DNA of 64,000 bases from Rosettibacter sp037481715. Lineage in GTDB: Bacteria > Bacteroidota > Ignavibacteria > Ignavibacteriales > Melioribacteraceae. Positions 63,662 to 64,000 of the stretch are shown here, in pieces. Numbering within the stretch: position 1 is the stretch's first letter; the number at the start of each line of letters is the position of its first letter. The notes beneath the pieces were generated by a model. That model saw only the letters and a list, made by a program, of their open reading frames with translations, made no database searches and was not told the origin of the DNA. Position numbers and translations under genes: made by a program. The stretch spans positions 186,001-250,000 of the forward strand of contig JBBFLD010000002.1 of assembly GCA_037481715.1 (NCBI GenBank), given 5' to 3'.

Positions 63662-64000
63662 TACTTTTTCGTTTTTTGGTTTAGGATGCAATTTTTTCAT
63701 ATTGATTTTGAGCATTCCATCTTCAAACTTAGCTTCAACATTGTCGGAATCAACTTCAGCAGGTAATGTGAAGCATCGTTTGAAGCTTCCAAATACTCTT
63801 TCAGCTCTGTAATAATTTTTACCTTTCTTTTCTTCTTCTTTTTTCTTTTCACCTTCTATTGTCAAAATATTATCTTGCAATGTAATTTTTAAATCTTCTT
63901 TTTTTACACCTGGAATTTCGGCAACAACATTGATATTATTGTCGTCTTCCGAGATATCAATTCTCGGATTGAAATTATCTGTAAAGGAGAAGCCAAAATT
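63647..64000 (-). CDS. Small heat-shock protein (Hsp20), 5' end beyond the window
   Basis: The open frame runs off the right edge. Its visible 117 residues hold an alpha-crystallin domain ('IDISEDDNNINVVAEIPGVKK', 'ITLQDNILTIEGEKKKE', 'RVFGSFKRCFTLPAEVD', 'KFEDGMLKINMKK') and a Lys-rich end. The internal TTG at 63880 that would give a 77-residue protein is not the real start, since homology continues upstream. With the hsp20 at 61219 it flanks dnaK. Confidence 0.9.
   Translation of the reverse strand, partial: NFGFSFTDNFNPRIDISEDDNNINVVAEIPGVKKEDLKITLQDNILTIEGEKKKEEEKKGKNYYRAERVFGSFKRCFTLPAEVDSDNVEAKFEDGMLKINMKKLHPKPKNEKVIELK

Overview
The window looks like a low-GC chromosome segment from the Bacteroidota/Chlorobiota side of the tree, most likely an Ignavibacteria-type organism. 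This is inference from three things: a secreted protein ending in a type IX secretion (Por) sorting domain of the 'NYPNPFN' type, the overall AT-richness, and the gene repertoire (Nuo subunits, proline-rich TonB, UMF1 permease, CotH/DUF4956). Almost every gene is on the minus strand. The plus strand carries only an M50-type peptidase, its decayed copy, and one chemoreceptor.

Layout. (1) 0.1-4.4 kb is a decaying zone: a WD40/T9SS gene with an in-frame stop, small repeats, a tRNA-Val with a 22-nt insertion, a normal tRNA-Gly and a broken M50 peptidase gene. (2) 4.4-7.2 kb holds CotH, an outer-membrane barrel and DUF4956. (3) 7.4-19.7 kb is a tightly packed 13-gene minus-strand operon led by a TetR gene. 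It encodes a radical SAM enzyme, a nucleotidyltransferase, an MlaEFD-type lipid transporter, an ATP-grasp enzyme, a class III aminotransferase, a CDP-alcohol phosphotransferase, a Gfo/Idh oxidoreductase, a flippase-like membrane protein, a HAD hydrolase and myo-inositol-1-phosphate synthase. It reads as a pathway for making an inositol- or aminocyclitol-containing (phospho)lipid and moving it to the outer envelope. This is the most interesting part of the window. (4) 20.2-29.3 kb holds a small barrel protein, a patatin, TolC, RND and membrane-fusion proteins and a second TetR, with several gene remnants between them. (5) 29.5-31.7 kb is a second copy of the tRNA-Val/tRNA-Gly/M50 block, intact here. 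Copies 1 and 2 are direct repeats bracketing about 27.5 kb.

From 31.7 kb on the window is compact housekeeping: UMF1 permease, NusB, YdcF, an ABC ATPase, TonB, VanZ, NAD(P)HX repair, NuoJKLMN behind AsnS, Ppx/GppA, a heptosyltransferase-like protein, a deoxynucleoside kinase, FolK/FolB, EamA, PgeF, PLP enzymes of transsulfuration on either side of a chemoreceptor, Fmt/Def, an M1 peptidase, and an Hsp20-DnaK-Hsp20 heat-shock array.

Two regulatory circuits can be read from repeated operator-like sites. A 36-bp site lies in front of both the first tetR/lipid operon and the small barrel gene. A different 32-bp site lies in front of both the second tetR and the RND efflux operon. Function names rest on reading motifs in the translated sequence; no database search was possible.
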